From NCBI RefSeq assembly GCF_036248255.1, contig NZ_CP109179.1:372001-436000 (forward strand): 64,000 nt of DNA. The letters are read 5' to 3'. Shown piece after piece: positions 45,019 to 54,247 of this stretch. The notes beneath the pieces are model-generated. The model did no database searches. It was not told the DNA's origin and worked only from the letters and a program-made list of their open reading frames with translations. Position 1 is the first letter of the stretch, and each line of letters opens with the position of its first letter. Made by a program: the position numbers and the translations under genes. The stretch is from Streptomyces sp. NBC_01717 (lineage in GTDB: Bacteria; Actinomycetota; Actinomycetes; Streptomycetales; Streptomycetaceae).

Positions 45019-45645
45019 ATGGAGATACAGAGCACGCTATTCGCCTCGTTCCTCCTGGCGGCGACCATCATCTGCGTCACGCCGGGTCCTGACATGCTGT
45101 ACGTGATGTCCTTCGGGGTGTCGCAAGGTCGGTCTGGTGGTGTCGCTGCTGCGGCCGGAGTGGCCGGCGGCATGTTCGTGCATGCCGTCCTGTGTTCCCT
45201 TGGAGTTGCCCTCCTTATTTCGCAGTACCCCTGGCTCATGCTGGTCTTCAAAGCCGTGGGAATCTGCTATCTGACATATCTTGGAATCTCAATCCTCCGA
45301 GACAAGTCCGATCTCTCCGTGAACGCGGAAAGATCGAAGAGGCCGTACGCACACATCGCGTACAAGGCTATGATCGTGAACCTGACGAACCCCAAGGTAA
45401 TCGTCTTCTACGTGGCCTTCCTGCCGCAGTTCACATCGAACTCCGGATGGCCGGTTCCCCTCCAGCTCCTTACCTTGGGACTTGTTTTCGTCACCATTGG
45501 CTTTGCTGCCGATGCCGCTGTGGGCCTGGCCAGCGGCGCGCTCAGCAAGCGCTTCGCCGAGAGCAAGACGTTCACTCGAAAGGTGAACGTGTCTTGCGGG
45601 ATCGTCATGTTCTTCCTCGCCGCGGTACTCCTTCTCGACATCTGA
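45019..45645 (+). CDS. LysE family amino-acid exporter
   Basis: A 208-aa membrane protein with the LysE/RhtB layout: an N-terminal hydrophobic helix, then the family motif TPGPDMLYVMSFGVSQGRSGG (about residues 21-41). Further helices and a C-terminal helix (CGIVMFFLAAVLLLDI) follow. The family exports basic or neutral amino acids. Next to a lysine-forming decarboxylase and a peptide ligase pathway, it may export the product or excess amino acid precursor. The ribosome binding site before ATG 45019 is weak. Confidence 0.87.
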   Translation: MEIQSTLFASFLLAATIICVTPGPDMLYVMSFGVSQGRSGGVAAAAGVAGGMFVHAVLCSLGVALLISQYPWLMLVFKAVGICYLTYLGISILRDKSDLSVNAERSKRPYAHIAYKAMIVNLTNPKVIVFYVAFLPQFTSNSGWPVPLQLLTLGLVFVTIGFAADAAVGLASGALSKRFAESKTFTRKVNVSCGIVMFFLAAVLLLDI

Positions 45646-45772
45646 GCCCGCGCTCCCCCGTTCCCATCATGAATTTTCCCGGGCGCCTTCCTGATGCCCC
45701 GATTCAGGTGTACGGATGTGACTCCGGCTGCCTGAAGAGAATCCACCCCGACTTCTTCTCCAAGGGAATGCC

Positions 45773-47122
45773 GTGTCCGCTGCAGAAACCCACTCCTCTT
45801 CCACGCCTGCCGACGTCAGTGAACTGCGCCCCGGTATATGGCCCACGACCGCCTTTCAGGGCGACGACGGCGTGCTGAACATCGGCGGAGTGCCGGTGAC
45901 GGAGGTCGCCGAACGCTACGGAACGCCCGCCTACCTCTTCGACGAGACAGAGTTCCAGGCCCGCTGCATCACCTTCCGCGAGGCCTTCCACGACTTCGAT
46001 GTGTACTACGCGGGCAAGGCGTTCCTGACCCGTACAAGCGCCCGGATCGCCGAGGAGACGGGCCTGAGCTTGGACGTCTGCACCGAAGGCGAACTCGCCT
46101 ACGCCAAGGCTGTCGGCTTCCCCGCCGAGCGTGTCCTGATGCACGGGAACAACAAATCCGAGGCCGAACTGGCTGCAGCGCTCGCCTACGGCGTCGGACG
46201 CATCGTCGTGGACTCCCGAGAAGAGCTCGACCGCCTGGAGGCCATGGCTCCCCGGTTCCCCGACCGGAAACCCGCGGTGCTACTGCGCGTCACCGTCGGC
46301 GTGCGGGCCGACACCCACGTGCACATCGCCACCGCACACGAGGACCAGAAGTTCGGATTCTCGCTGGTCAGCGGAGAGGCTGAGGAAGCCGTACGCCGGG
46401 TGGCCAAGGGCGGGCTGCTCGAACTGCGCGGCCTGCACAGCCACATCGGCTCACAGATCCTCGACACGGCCGGGTTCGAAGCCGCCGCGAAACGGCTGGC
46501 TGGCCTGCGCGCCAAGCTCATGGAGGACGGCATCGAGCTGCCCGAGCTCGACCTCGGCGGCGGCTTCGGTATCGCCTACACCGCCGGGGACGAGCCCACC
46601 CCAGCCAAGGAGATCGCCGAGATCCTGCGCACCGTGGTCGCGAAGGAATGCGCGGCGCTGGGTGTCTCGACGCCCCGGCTGGCCATCGAGCCCGGCCGTG
46701 CTATCGCCGGCCCAGCGGGCGTGACCCTCTACCGGGTCGGCACCGTCAAGCACCGCGAGGGTATCCGCACGTTCGTGGCGGTCGACGGCGGCATGAGCGA
46801 CAACGTCCGCACCGCCTTGTACGAGGCCGCGTACTCCGTCCAGCTCGCCGGCCGCACCTCCGATAGCGCCCCGACCCTGGTCCGGGTGGTGGGCAAGCAC
46901 TGCGACGCCGGAGATGTCGTGGTGCGGGACGACTACCTGCCCTCCGACGTGCGCGCCGGAGACCTGATCGCCGTGCCGGGCACCGGTGCCTACTGCCGCA
47001 GCCTCGCGCACAACTACAACCAGATCCCGCGACCGCCCGTCATCGCGGTCGCCAAGGGCCGGGCACGGGAGATCGTGCGCCGGGAGACCGTCGAGGACCT
47101 GATGGGTCTCGACGTTGGCTGA
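45773..47122 (+). CDS. lysA: Diaminopimelate decarboxylase (fold-type III PLP enzyme)
   Basis: A 449-aa protein with all hallmarks of DapDC. The PLP lysine is K82 in YYAGKAFL, followed by LDVCTEGEL, HGNNKS, LHSHIGSQI, DLGGGFGIAY and EPGRAIAG. The substrate-binding Cys of the partner active site is in GKHCDAGD. It converts meso-diaminopimelate to L-lysine and CO2. GTG 45773 is preceded by AAGGGA at 7 nt. It lies just upstream of the PLP gamma-family enzyme and the HDO, so I infer it is a cluster-dedicated lysine supply, a duplicate of the housekeeping copy. Substrate drift cannot be excluded. Confidence 0.88.
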   Translation: MSAAETHSSSTPADVSELRPGIWPTTAFQGDDGVLNIGGVPVTEVAERYGTPAYLFDETEFQARCITFREAFHDFDVYYAGKAFLTRTSARIAEETGLSLDVCTEGELAYAKAVGFPAERVLMHGNNKSEAELAAALAYGVGRIVVDSREELDRLEAMAPRFPDRKPAVLLRVTVGVRADTHVHIATAHEDQKFGFSLVSGEAEEAVRRVAKGGLLELRGLHSHIGSQILDTAGFEAAAKRLAGLRAKLMEDGIELPELDLGGGFGIAYTAGDEPTPAKEIAEILRTVVAKECAALGVSTPRLAIEPGRAIAGPAGVTLYRVGTVKHREGIRTFVAVDGGMSDNVRTALYEAAYSVQLAGRTSDSAPTLVRVVGKHCDAGDVVVRDDYLPSDVRAGDLIAVPGTGAYCRSLAHNYNQIPRPPVIAVAKGRAREIVRRETVEDLMGLDVG

Positions 47123-47167
47123 ACGACCGGGCAGCCATCCGCCGTTGAGATTCACCGAGGAGCCAGC

Positions 47168-48343
47168 ATGACCAAGCATCGCACCGACGACGCTTACACC
47201 AACAGCATCGAGTCGCCGACCTACCAGAGCGCTTCGTACTACTTCAGCAATGCGGAGCACGTGAAGGCGGGGCTGCACGACAGGTCCGTGCCCGCAGGAC
47301 GGTACGGACGCTATTCCAACCCCACCTGGATAGAGGTGGAGAGCAAACTCAGCGAGCTGAGCGGGGCGGAGAGCTCACTCGTGTTCGCCTCCGGCATGGC
47401 CGCGCACGTCACGGCCTTCCTGGCGCTGCTACAGGAGGGCGACGAGGTGGTGCTGCCGTCCGAGTCGTACCGGCAGGTCCGCAATGTCTTCCACCACATC
47501 CTGCCGAAGTTCGGCGTGAAGGTGCACGAGTTCTCGATCCGGGATCCCGAGAAGTTCATCGAGAACGTCGCGGCCCTGCACGGGCGGATCAAGCTCGTGC
47601 ACCTGGAGATGCCATCGTCCCCGCATATGTTCCTGATCGACGTCGCGCGCGTTCGTGCCGTCGTCGACCCGGACGTGATCCTGACCTTGGACAGCTCCTT
47701 CTCCCCGCCGCCGAACTTCTACGCCCTGCAGTGGGGTGTGGATCTGGTGCTCTTCAGCGCCACCAAGTACCTCAGCGGACACGGCGACATCGTGGCCGGC
47801 GTCGCCTCCGGGCGCGAGGAACTCATCGAGAAGCTCCGCTGGTACCGCGACACCACCGGTCCGATCACCGACGGCAATACGGCCTTCCTGCTGCGCCGCA
47901 GCCTCTACACCCTGCAGCTGCGCATGGAACGCGTGAACGCGATGGGACTTGAGGTCGCCCGGTATCTGGAGGACCACTCCAGCGTGGACCGCGTCTACTA
48001 CAACGGTCTGGAGAGCCACCCGCACTTCAAGCTTGCCCAGCAGTACCTCAACGGCTTCGGCGGTGTGATCACCTTCGAACTGAAGATGACTGAGGAGCAG
48101 ACCGCCGAGGTCGTCGATCGGTTGCGCGTGCCGTTCATGGCCTCCAACTTCGGAGCCCCGCACACGCTGGTCGAGCAGAGCACGTTCTTCACCTATTTCG
48201 AGTACTCGGAAGAGGAGTTGAAGAGCATCGGGGTCCCCCGCGGCACGGTGCGGCTCTCGCTCGGCTACCACAACGACGTCGCGGACATCATCAAGGACCT
48301 TGACCAGGCCCTCGCCCACGTCCAGGGGGCGCCCGCGTCCTGA
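47168..48343 (+). CDS. Cystathionine gamma-synthase/lyase-fold PLP enzyme (BesB-like candidate)
   Basis: A 391-aa Cys/Met-metabolism PLP enzyme. GRYGRYSNPT near 44-53 corresponds to the usual YxRYxNPT, FASGMAA near 73 binds phosphate and the PLP lysine is K200 in SATKYLSGH. The C-terminal domain follows the family. Members catalyse gamma- or beta-elimination and replacement on amino acids. Cystathionine gamma-synthase-fold BesB of the beta-ethynylserine pathway acts on the product of the diiron enzyme BesC, and here an HDO gene lies 0.8 kb downstream. The SFSPPPNFYALQWGVD stretch departs from typical methionine-pathway enzymes. The family is certain; the exact reaction is open. Confidence 0.85.
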   Translation: MTKHRTDDAYTNSIESPTYQSASYYFSNAEHVKAGLHDRSVPAGRYGRYSNPTWIEVESKLSELSGAESSLVFASGMAAHVTAFLALLQEGDEVVLPSESYRQVRNVFHHILPKFGVKVHEFSIRDPEKFIENVAALHGRIKLVHLEMPSSPHMFLIDVARVRAVVDPDVILTLDSSFSPPPNFYALQWGVDLVLFSATKYLSGHGDIVAGVASGREELIEKLRWYRDTTGPITDGNTAFLLRRSLYTLQLRMERVNAMGLEVARYLEDHSSVDRVYYNGLESHPHFKLAQQYLNGFGGVITFELKMTEEQTAEVVDRLRVPFMASNFGAPHTLVEQSTFFTYFEYSEEELKSIGVPRGTVRLSLGYHNDVADIIKDLDQALAHVQGAPAS

Positions 48344-48410
48344 TGCCACTCCGCGCGGCGAGGCCGACCCTCCGACATGTCTCACCCGATCCATCGAAGT
48401 GAGCCCTGCC

Positions 48411-49015
48411 ATGGCCCAGTACCAAAGGCCTGTCGCCCTGTTGACGGACCGGCTGAACGTGGCCGCCGTCGAGACGCTCGCCGACCATTTCGTCGTCCAG
48501 CACGGCGACTGCACAAACCGCGGTGACTTGCTCGCAGCCGGCGTTCTCGTCGTCCGCTCGATGACGGCCGTGGACGCCGAGGTACCGGCGGCCGCTCTGG
48601 GGCCCAGGTGCGTCGCACTAGCCTGGGCCAGCCTGCGTCCCGGTGGTGAACGCCCGCCGGGTCGGTCGCGCCTTGCGTCGCCGAACACGCCGTGGGGCTG
48701 CTGCGCTCCACCGCGCCGGATACCCGGGCCCGGCCGGCGCAACGGCGGGCAGCCTCGGATTTACCACTGCCTCAAGGCCAACACCTCGCCGCACCTGGCC
48801 GAACAGCTGCTGGGCAACCGCTCCTCATCGACGGGACCATCGCGGACGTGCTCAGGGAACGGGCTGCGCCGGACCCCGGACGGCCGGTCATCTTCTCGCC
48901 GTTCGGCCTCGGCATCCTGGACCTCGCGGTGGAACATCGGCTGTTCCGGCAGGCCCGGGAAGAGGGACGGCTCCTGGACGTGACCGGCTTCTTCGGCGAG
49001 ACCCGTCGGTGGTGA
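48411..49015 (+). pseudogene. Fused remnants: serA-like N-terminus and sbnB-like C-terminus
   Basis: From ATG 48411 the frame reads like a SerA N-terminus (RPVALLTDRLN, then VVRSMTAVDAEVPAAAL) and then loses frame. A short SerA-like piece (AEHAVGLLRSTA) lies in another frame. After that comes the C-terminus of an ornithine-cyclodeaminase/SbnB-type protein: CLKANTSPHLAEQLLGN in one frame, then DGTIADVLRE and VIFSPFGLGILDLAVE to TGA 49013-49015. SbnB participates in 2,3-diaminopropionate synthesis. At least two frame changes and large deletions are needed, so no functional product is expected. Confidence 0.72.
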
Positions 49016-49126
49016 CGGCGCCGCACGCCCTCCCTCCTCCCGGCCCCTACGACTCACGGCTGCTGCACCCCCGTCTCCGGCAGCATCCCTTCCCCAACCA
49101 TCGCATCACCCTTGAGAGGACGACGC

Positions 49127-49894
49127 ATGTCTACCGCGGAAACCGAGATCCAGACCGACATCAACCACAAGCGCGTGCTGGACCTCGCCGAGTCTGTCTA
49201 CCGCCACCCAGCGCTGAACAACGCCTTCTACGACCTGTGGCTCGGCACCGAGCTGCCCGCGGAGAAAGTGGAGATCGTCGCGCGCAACTTCTTCGCCCAG
49301 GTCGCCCCCACCGTCAACCGGCTTGCCCTGGTCTTCCTGCGGATGTCCCCGGACGACCTGGTGGCACGCTCCGAGACGATTGAGAACTTGAACGACGAGA
49401 TGGGCAACGGTGACCCCTCGAAGGTGCACACCGTGCTCCTCAAGAACTTCTTCTCGGCTCTGCTCTCCCGAATCCAGAGCCGCCACGTCGCGTTCGACGA
49501 CATCGACCCGACGGTCCTGCCCGCCACACAGCGCGTGATCGACGCAGGTGCCCGGCTCTTCGGCCACGAGAACGTCAAGATCGGCTGCGGGGCGCTGCTG
49601 GCGCAGGAATGGCACGCCTACGCCCAGCTCGTCTATCTCTACGAGGGGTCGCGCAACTACATGCGCCACTTCGAGCTGGAGGAGTTCCACGAGCACTGCG
49701 AGTTCTTCTACCTCCACATCGGCGCGGCGGAGAAGGAGCACAAGTTGCACGCCGTCTCCAGCTCCGCCGCTTTGTGCACGACTGAGGAGGACCTGGAGGC
49801 CCTGGAGTACGGGTTCACCAGCTATCTGAACCTGCTTGCCCAGTTCTGGCAGGAGCTGGCTGTCGCCGCTGGCCCGTCCGTCACCGCGGCCTGA
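49127..49894 (+). CDS. Heme-oxygenase-like diiron oxidase (HDO), BesC-like
   Basis: A 255-aa all-helical protein. The ligand pattern fits HDO enzymes: E91 in NLNDEMGNG with H101, E161 in LAQEWHAY, and H197, E202, H205 in HIGAAEKEH. Characterised HDOs oxidise amino-acid or fatty-acid substrates with O2; BesC fragments 4-chlorolysine (and, less well, lysine) to an allylglycine-type product, formaldehyde and ammonia. ATG 49127 is chosen because GAGAGGA lies about 7 nt upstream; an earlier in-frame TTG at 49112 is unlikely. With a lysine-forming LysA and a PLP enzyme next door, lysine is my best guess for the substrate. The fold is well supported; the substrate is inference. Confidence 0.82.
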   Translation: MSTAETEIQTDINHKRVLDLAESVYRHPALNNAFYDLWLGTELPAEKVEIVARNFFAQVAPTVNRLALVFLRMSPDDLVARSETIENLNDEMGNGDPSKVHTVLLKNFFSALLSRIQSRHVAFDDIDPTVLPATQRVIDAGARLFGHENVKIGCGALLAQEWHAYAQLVYLYEGSRNYMRHFELEEFHEHCEFFYLHIGAAEKEHKLHAVSSSAALCTTEEDLEALEYGFTSYLNLLAQFWQELAVAAGPSVTAA

Positions 49895-49998
49895 TCCCCG
49901 CCCATGGAGGAGGGCCTTCGCCGCAGGTTTTCCCCTCCCCGGGTCACCAGGTACAGCGAACCCTTCCCAGCAGCCACAGACCAACGAAGTGAGGCGCG

Positions 49999-51273
49999 AT
50001 GACCGCCGTCCCCCGCGCAGTTGTGGTGATCGTCGATCCCTTGCGCGCAGGTATCAAACTCGCCCAGCTGTTCAACGGACTCGGCTACCGGTGCGCGGCC
50101 GTGCTGAGCGAGGAGAGCGACTCGGAATTCTGGCGCGCGTCCTTCCGCCCGCAGGATTTCCTGCTCACCCTCCAGGAGGCGCACGGCTTCGACACCCTCG
50201 TCCAGGCCCTGGGTGCCCACGAGGTGGCGTGTCTGCTGCCCGGCGGCGAGTCCGGCGTCGACCTTGCCGACAGGCTGACGCCGTACTTCCCGAGTGTTCC
50301 GGGGTTGAATCCCGCGATGGCACACGGGCGGCGCGACAAGTACTTCATGGCTGAACTGCTGACGGCCCGTGGTATCGCCGCGATCCCGCACTGCAGGACC
50401 GGGGACGTCGAGACCGCTCTGGCGTGGTACCGCAACCGGGGCGTGAGCCATGTCGTGGTCAAGCCGCTAGCGGGGACCTCGGCCGAGGGCGTGCACTTCT
50501 GTGCGTCGCAAAGGGATGTGCGAGATGCCTTCGCAGAACTCCTTGGCACCGTCAGTCTGTTTGGCAGGCGGAACAGTGAACTGCTGATCCAGACCGACAT
50601 CTCTCGCGGCGGCGGCGTGGAGTTCACGGTCAACTCGGTCAGCTCGCGCGGACGCCACCACGTCACGGACGTCTGGCGGATGCGGCGGCGCATGGTCGAC
50701 ACCACCGCGGTCTGCGTCTACTCCGAGCTGGTGCACCCCGACGAGGACGAGTACAAGGTGCTCGACGCCTATACCCGGGGCGTGCTCGACGCACTCGGCA
50801 TCGACAACGGCTCCGCGCACAGTGAGATCATGCTGACCTCCGGCGGACCGGTCCTGATCGAGACGGGCGCACGCATCGAGGGAGCCTGCGACCCCGGTGC
50901 CGCTCTGACCCTGTGCGGCCGGAGCCAGAACTCGCTGCTGCCGCAGAGCTATTTGGACCCGCCGGCCTTCGAGCACGCGATCGCCGGGCCCCGGCCCAGC
51001 CCCGCTCTGTACGCGCGCCACGTCTATCTGCTCAGCCCGGTGAAGGGCAAGGTCATCCGCGCACCCGACCTGGCTCGGATCCGCGCCCTGCCCACGTTCT
51101 ACGGCATGGACACCACGCTGGACTCCGTCGCTGTCCTGGAGCGCACCGTCAACCTGGCTACCTGCCCGGGCAATCTCTACCTCGTCTCGCCCAGCCGGGA
51201 GCGCATTGAGGAGGACTACGCCGCGCTGCGGGACCTCGAGACCAGCCTCTATGCGGCCATGCTCACCGACTAG
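49999..51273 (+). CDS. ATP-grasp carboxylate-amine ligase 1
   Basis: A 424-aa ATP-grasp enzyme. It has an N-terminal Rossmann-like domain (about 1-110), then GRRDKYFMAELLTARGI leading into the ATP-grasp fold. The ATP-contacting K155 is in VVVKPLAGTSAEGV, and the Mg-binding acidic residues are E276 (AHSEIML) and E288 (LIETGAR). Such stand-alone ligases activate a carboxylate as acyl phosphate and form dipeptide or amide bonds. The second copy, at 52900, has the same length and layout. It is preceded by GAGG close to ATG 49999. It belongs to the plus-strand operon; its amino-acid partners are unknown. Confidence 0.86.
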   Translation: MTAVPRAVVVIVDPLRAGIKLAQLFNGLGYRCAAVLSEESDSEFWRASFRPQDFLLTLQEAHGFDTLVQALGAHEVACLLPGGESGVDLADRLTPYFPSVPGLNPAMAHGRRDKYFMAELLTARGIAAIPHCRTGDVETALAWYRNRGVSHVVVKPLAGTSAEGVHFCASQRDVRDAFAELLGTVSLFGRRNSELLIQTDISRGGGVEFTVNSVSSRGRHHVTDVWRMRRRMVDTTAVCVYSELVHPDEDEYKVLDAYTRGVLDALGIDNGSAHSEIMLTSGGPVLIETGARIEGACDPGAALTLCGRSQNSLLPQSYLDPPAFEHAIAGPRPSPALYARHVYLLSPVKGKVIRAPDLARIRALPTFYGMDTTLDSVAVLERTVNLATCPGNLYLVSPSRERIEEDYAALRDLETSLYAAMLTD

Positions 51274-51323
51274 TACCTGCCGACCAATACCCGAGGAGCG
51301 TTTCTTGGACGCCGTGAACGGCG

Positions 51324-51616
51324 GTGCTGACGGATCAGAGTGCACCGAACGACGAGGAGCTCGCCTACCTCCTCCAGGATACGGCGACCGCTCCAGACTA
51401 CGGCCAGATGCGCCCGTGGCGCTGGATCCTGGTCCATGGAGACCAGCAGTGGATTCTCGCGGCGCGCCGGGCCGCGGACGACCCGGACACCGCCACAAGG
51501 AGATCCTGCGTTCGATGAGAGGGGCCCTAGAGGGCGCCATGGTCGATGCGGGGGCCACGCCGGCCACGCGGCGTCCTCTCGCCGGTGTCGGCGCTCACCT
51601 CTCGGTCTTCGCCTGA
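51324..51616 (+). pseudogene. Nitroreductase-family remnant
   Basis: The frame starting at 51324 reads ELAYLLQDTATAPDYGQMRP then WRWILVHGD. This matches the N-terminal FMN-binding part of nitroreductase/BluB-like proteins. The sequence then shifts frame (an EILRS piece near 51,500) and ends by 51,616. The rest of the roughly 200-residue domain is missing. It sits between the first ligase and the MFS gene. Confidence 0.6.
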
Positions 51617-51653
51617 TGGTCGGACGTTCGCGACCACCGAGAGGAGCAGCGCG

Positions 51654-52898
51654 ATGAAGCGGTACGCGTTGGTGCTGAAGGTGCCGGGGGTGTGGCAGAC
51701 GATCGCCCTCAGCTGGTTGGTCAAGCTGCCCGTGATCTCGATACCCATCGTTCTCGCCCTTCAGGTGTCGCTGGGGCTGGGGCGCGGGCTGGGCTCCGCA
51801 GGACTCGTGACGGGCGCCTGGATGCTCGGGGCGATGGCCGGAGCACCACTGCTCGGCCTTGCCATGGACCGCCATGGGCTACGCCTTGTGCTGCTCGTCG
51901 GCGCGGTGGCCCAGGGCGCGTTCTGGGGGGTGGCGGCCGTACTTCCCTATCCTGTGCTGGTCGCCGCCGCGTTCCTGTCCGGCCTGCTATTGATCCCGGG
52001 CTCCACCGTCGTCCGTCTGGTGATCTCCGCCCAGGTGACCGCGGAGCACCAGCAGACGGGTTTCGCCCTCGACTCGATGACCAGCCAGCTGTCGTATCTG
52101 GTCGGACCGGGCTTGGGGGCCGTACTGGCGACACAGTTGTCCCCCTCTCTCGCCACCCGGCTGCTCGGGTGCGTGCTCGTCCTCGCGTCGGTGTCCCTCG
52201 CGATCCAAGTGCCCAGTGCGGTGACGGGCGGCAGTCGGCAGCGGGGCGCGAGAGCCGACAGCGGAAGCGGCCCGAACTGCGGGCTGCTGGCCCTCCTGGC
52301 CTGCACCTTCGCCGCCGGTGCGGTGTCCTCCGGATTCGAGATCTCGCTCCTGGCGGTGTTGCGCGCTGAGGGGGACGTAGCGTGGGTCGGGCTGCTGATC
52401 GCGATGTGTGGAGCGTACGCGGTGGCTGGCGGCTTCCTTTTCGGCATGCTCCGCTTCCCCGTACTTCCGTGGTCCCCGGTGTTGCTGCTCGGCCTCGTCA
52501 CCTGGCCGCTAGGGCTCGTCACGGACTGGCGGGTCCTGCTGATCGCGGCCATGCCGGCGGCCATGCTCTCCGCGGCCTCCTTCGCGGCCACCGCGTCGGC
52601 CTTAGGCCGGGGCCGGCCGGCGCGGACACGGGGCCGGACGATGGGCTATTACGGCTCCGCGCTCGCCGGGGGCAACGCGCTGGGGGCCCCGCTGGCGGGA
52701 CTGGGCATCGGCTGGGCCGGCCGGCCGGGCACCGGATTCGTGATCGTCGGCACCTTCTCGGTCGCCGTGGCGGCCGCCAGCCGGCTCGTACTGCTGCGCT
52801 CGCCCGCCGGGACGGACCCGGACGACCAGCTCCCGACCGACCCAGAAGCCCCTTCCCCTGCGACCCACATCAGAACCGACCTCGCTCAGGAAGGCTGA
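51654..52898 (+). CDS. MFS transporter
   Basis: A 414-aa membrane protein with about 12 hydrophobic segments in two halves separated by a charged loop (about 195-215, RQRGARADSGSG). A DRHGLR motif after helix 2 is typical of the MFS signature loop. It starts at ATG 51654 with GAGAGGAG upstream and ends one base before the start of the second ligase gene, so the two are translationally linked. Export of the pathway product (self-protection) is the likely role, by context. Confidence 0.86.
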   Translation: MKRYALVLKVPGVWQTIALSWLVKLPVISIPIVLALQVSLGLGRGLGSAGLVTGAWMLGAMAGAPLLGLAMDRHGLRLVLLVGAVAQGAFWGVAAVLPYPVLVAAAFLSGLLLIPGSTVVRLVISAQVTAEHQQTGFALDSMTSQLSYLVGPGLGAVLATQLSPSLATRLLGCVLVLASVSLAIQVPSAVTGGSRQRGARADSGSGPNCGLLALLACTFAAGAVSSGFEISLLAVLRAEGDVAWVGLLIAMCGAYAVAGGFLFGMLRFPVLPWSPVLLLGLVTWPLGLVTDWRVLLIAAMPAAMLSAASFAATASALGRGRPARTRGRTMGYYGSALAGGNALGAPLAGLGIGWAGRPGTGFVIVGTFSVAVAAASRLVLLRSPAGTDPDDQLPTDPEAPSPATHIRTDLAQEG

Positions 52899-52899
52899 C

Positions 52900-54174
52900 A
52901 TGTCACAACCCCCCGTCGTCGCCATCGTCGACTCCTACGCTCTGTCGAAGACTCTCGCGGACGAATTCTTGAAGCAGGGGGCCGCGCTGGTCCGGGTGCA
53001 GAGCACCATCGAGGTGCCGGCCGCATACCGAGGACCGTTCGATCTATCGGAGTACGCCGAGAACATCGTCCACCACGGCGATCTGGACGCCACCGCGCGG
53101 GCCGTCGCGGCGCACCACCCGGTGGCCGTCGTCGCGGGCGGGGAGATCGGCGTCGAGCTGGCGGACGCCCTCAGCGAACGGCTGGGCCTTCCCACGAACG
53201 GCTCCGCGCTGAGCACCGCCCGGCGCGACAAGTACGTCATGATCGAGACGATCAAGCGGGCCGGGGTACCGGGGGCGCGGCAATTACTGGCTGGGTCCGG
53301 GGACGAAGTCGCCCGCTGGCACGAGGAGCTGGGCGGCCGAATCGTCCTCAAGCCGCTGCGCAGTGCAGCGGGCAACGGGGTGTTCTTCTGTAATACCCCT
53401 GAGGAGTCCACCGCTGCCTTTGCCCAGATAGCCGGCCACAGCAACGTCTTCTCTGAGCGCAACAGCGGGGCCGTTGCGCAGGAATACCTCCGCGGCACCG
53501 AGTACATGGTCAACACCGCGAGCCGGGACGGAGTGCACCGGATCTGTGAAATCTGGCGTACGACGCGCATCGCCGCCAACGGTGTGGCGGACCTGTCGGA
53601 CACCGTGTACCTCATGCCCCGCAAGGGCGCCGCCCAGGAGGTGCTGACGGCCTACGCCGCGCGTGTGCTCGACGCCCTCGGCATCGCGCACGGTCCCGCT
53701 CACGTCGAGATCAAGCTGACGGCCGCGGGACCCCGGCTCGTGGAGGCGGGAGCGCGCATCTGCGGCGCCAATCTGCCGTACTACGCGCAGATCGCACACG
53801 GCAGGTCCCAACTGGACTGGACCGCCGAGGCCTATCTGCGTCCCGAGTACTTTCTGGCCCGTCATCAGGACCAGGAGGCCGAGGGGCAGTTCTGCGCGTT
53901 TGTCGGCCTGATCTCCCCCGTCTCCGGAACGCTGGCCCAGTACCGCGGACTTGAGGAGTTGCGGGACCTGGAGAGCTTTGCCGACGTGAGGGTGCACGTC
54001 CAGCCGGGCGGTCGTATCTCACGCACGGTCGATGACCTCACCTACCCGGCGGTGGTGGTGCTGATGCACGAGAGCGAGGAGACCGTGTTGCGGGACGCCA
54101 ACACGATCCGGTACCTGGACGGCCCTTCCTTCTACGACGTGGCCCCCGACGACGAGGCCACGGCCCCGGCATGA
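52900..54174 (+). CDS. ATP-grasp carboxylate-amine ligase 2
   Basis: A 424-aa ATP-grasp protein, a diverged paralogue of the ligase at 49999. It has an N-terminal Rossmann-like domain, ARRDKYVMIETIKRAGV, K151 in IVLKPLRSAAGNGV, and acidic metal ligands E270 (AHVEIKL) and E282 (LVEAGAR). It begins one base after the MFS stop codon. Two ligases imply two amide bonds (a tripeptide-like or doubly capped product) or two substrates. Which acid and amine each uses cannot be read from the sequence. Confidence 0.86.
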   Translation: MSQPPVVAIVDSYALSKTLADEFLKQGAALVRVQSTIEVPAAYRGPFDLSEYAENIVHHGDLDATARAVAAHHPVAVVAGGEIGVELADALSERLGLPTNGSALSTARRDKYVMIETIKRAGVPGARQLLAGSGDEVARWHEELGGRIVLKPLRSAAGNGVFFCNTPEESTAAFAQIAGHSNVFSERNSGAVAQEYLRGTEYMVNTASRDGVHRICEIWRTTRIAANGVADLSDTVYLMPRKGAAQEVLTAYAARVLDALGIAHGPAHVEIKLTAAGPRLVEAGARICGANLPYYAQIAHGRSQLDWTAEAYLRPEYFLARHQDQEAEGQFCAFVGLISPVSGTLAQYRGLEELRDLESFADVRVHVQPGGRISRTVDDLTYPAVVVLMHESEETVLRDANTIRYLDGPSFYDVAPDDEATAPA

Positions 54175-54247
54175 GCAGGGGCTCTCCCCCACCGGCCTTC
54201 GGCACCCACCTGCCGAGCAACATTGCGAACACCTGAGGAACCTGTCG

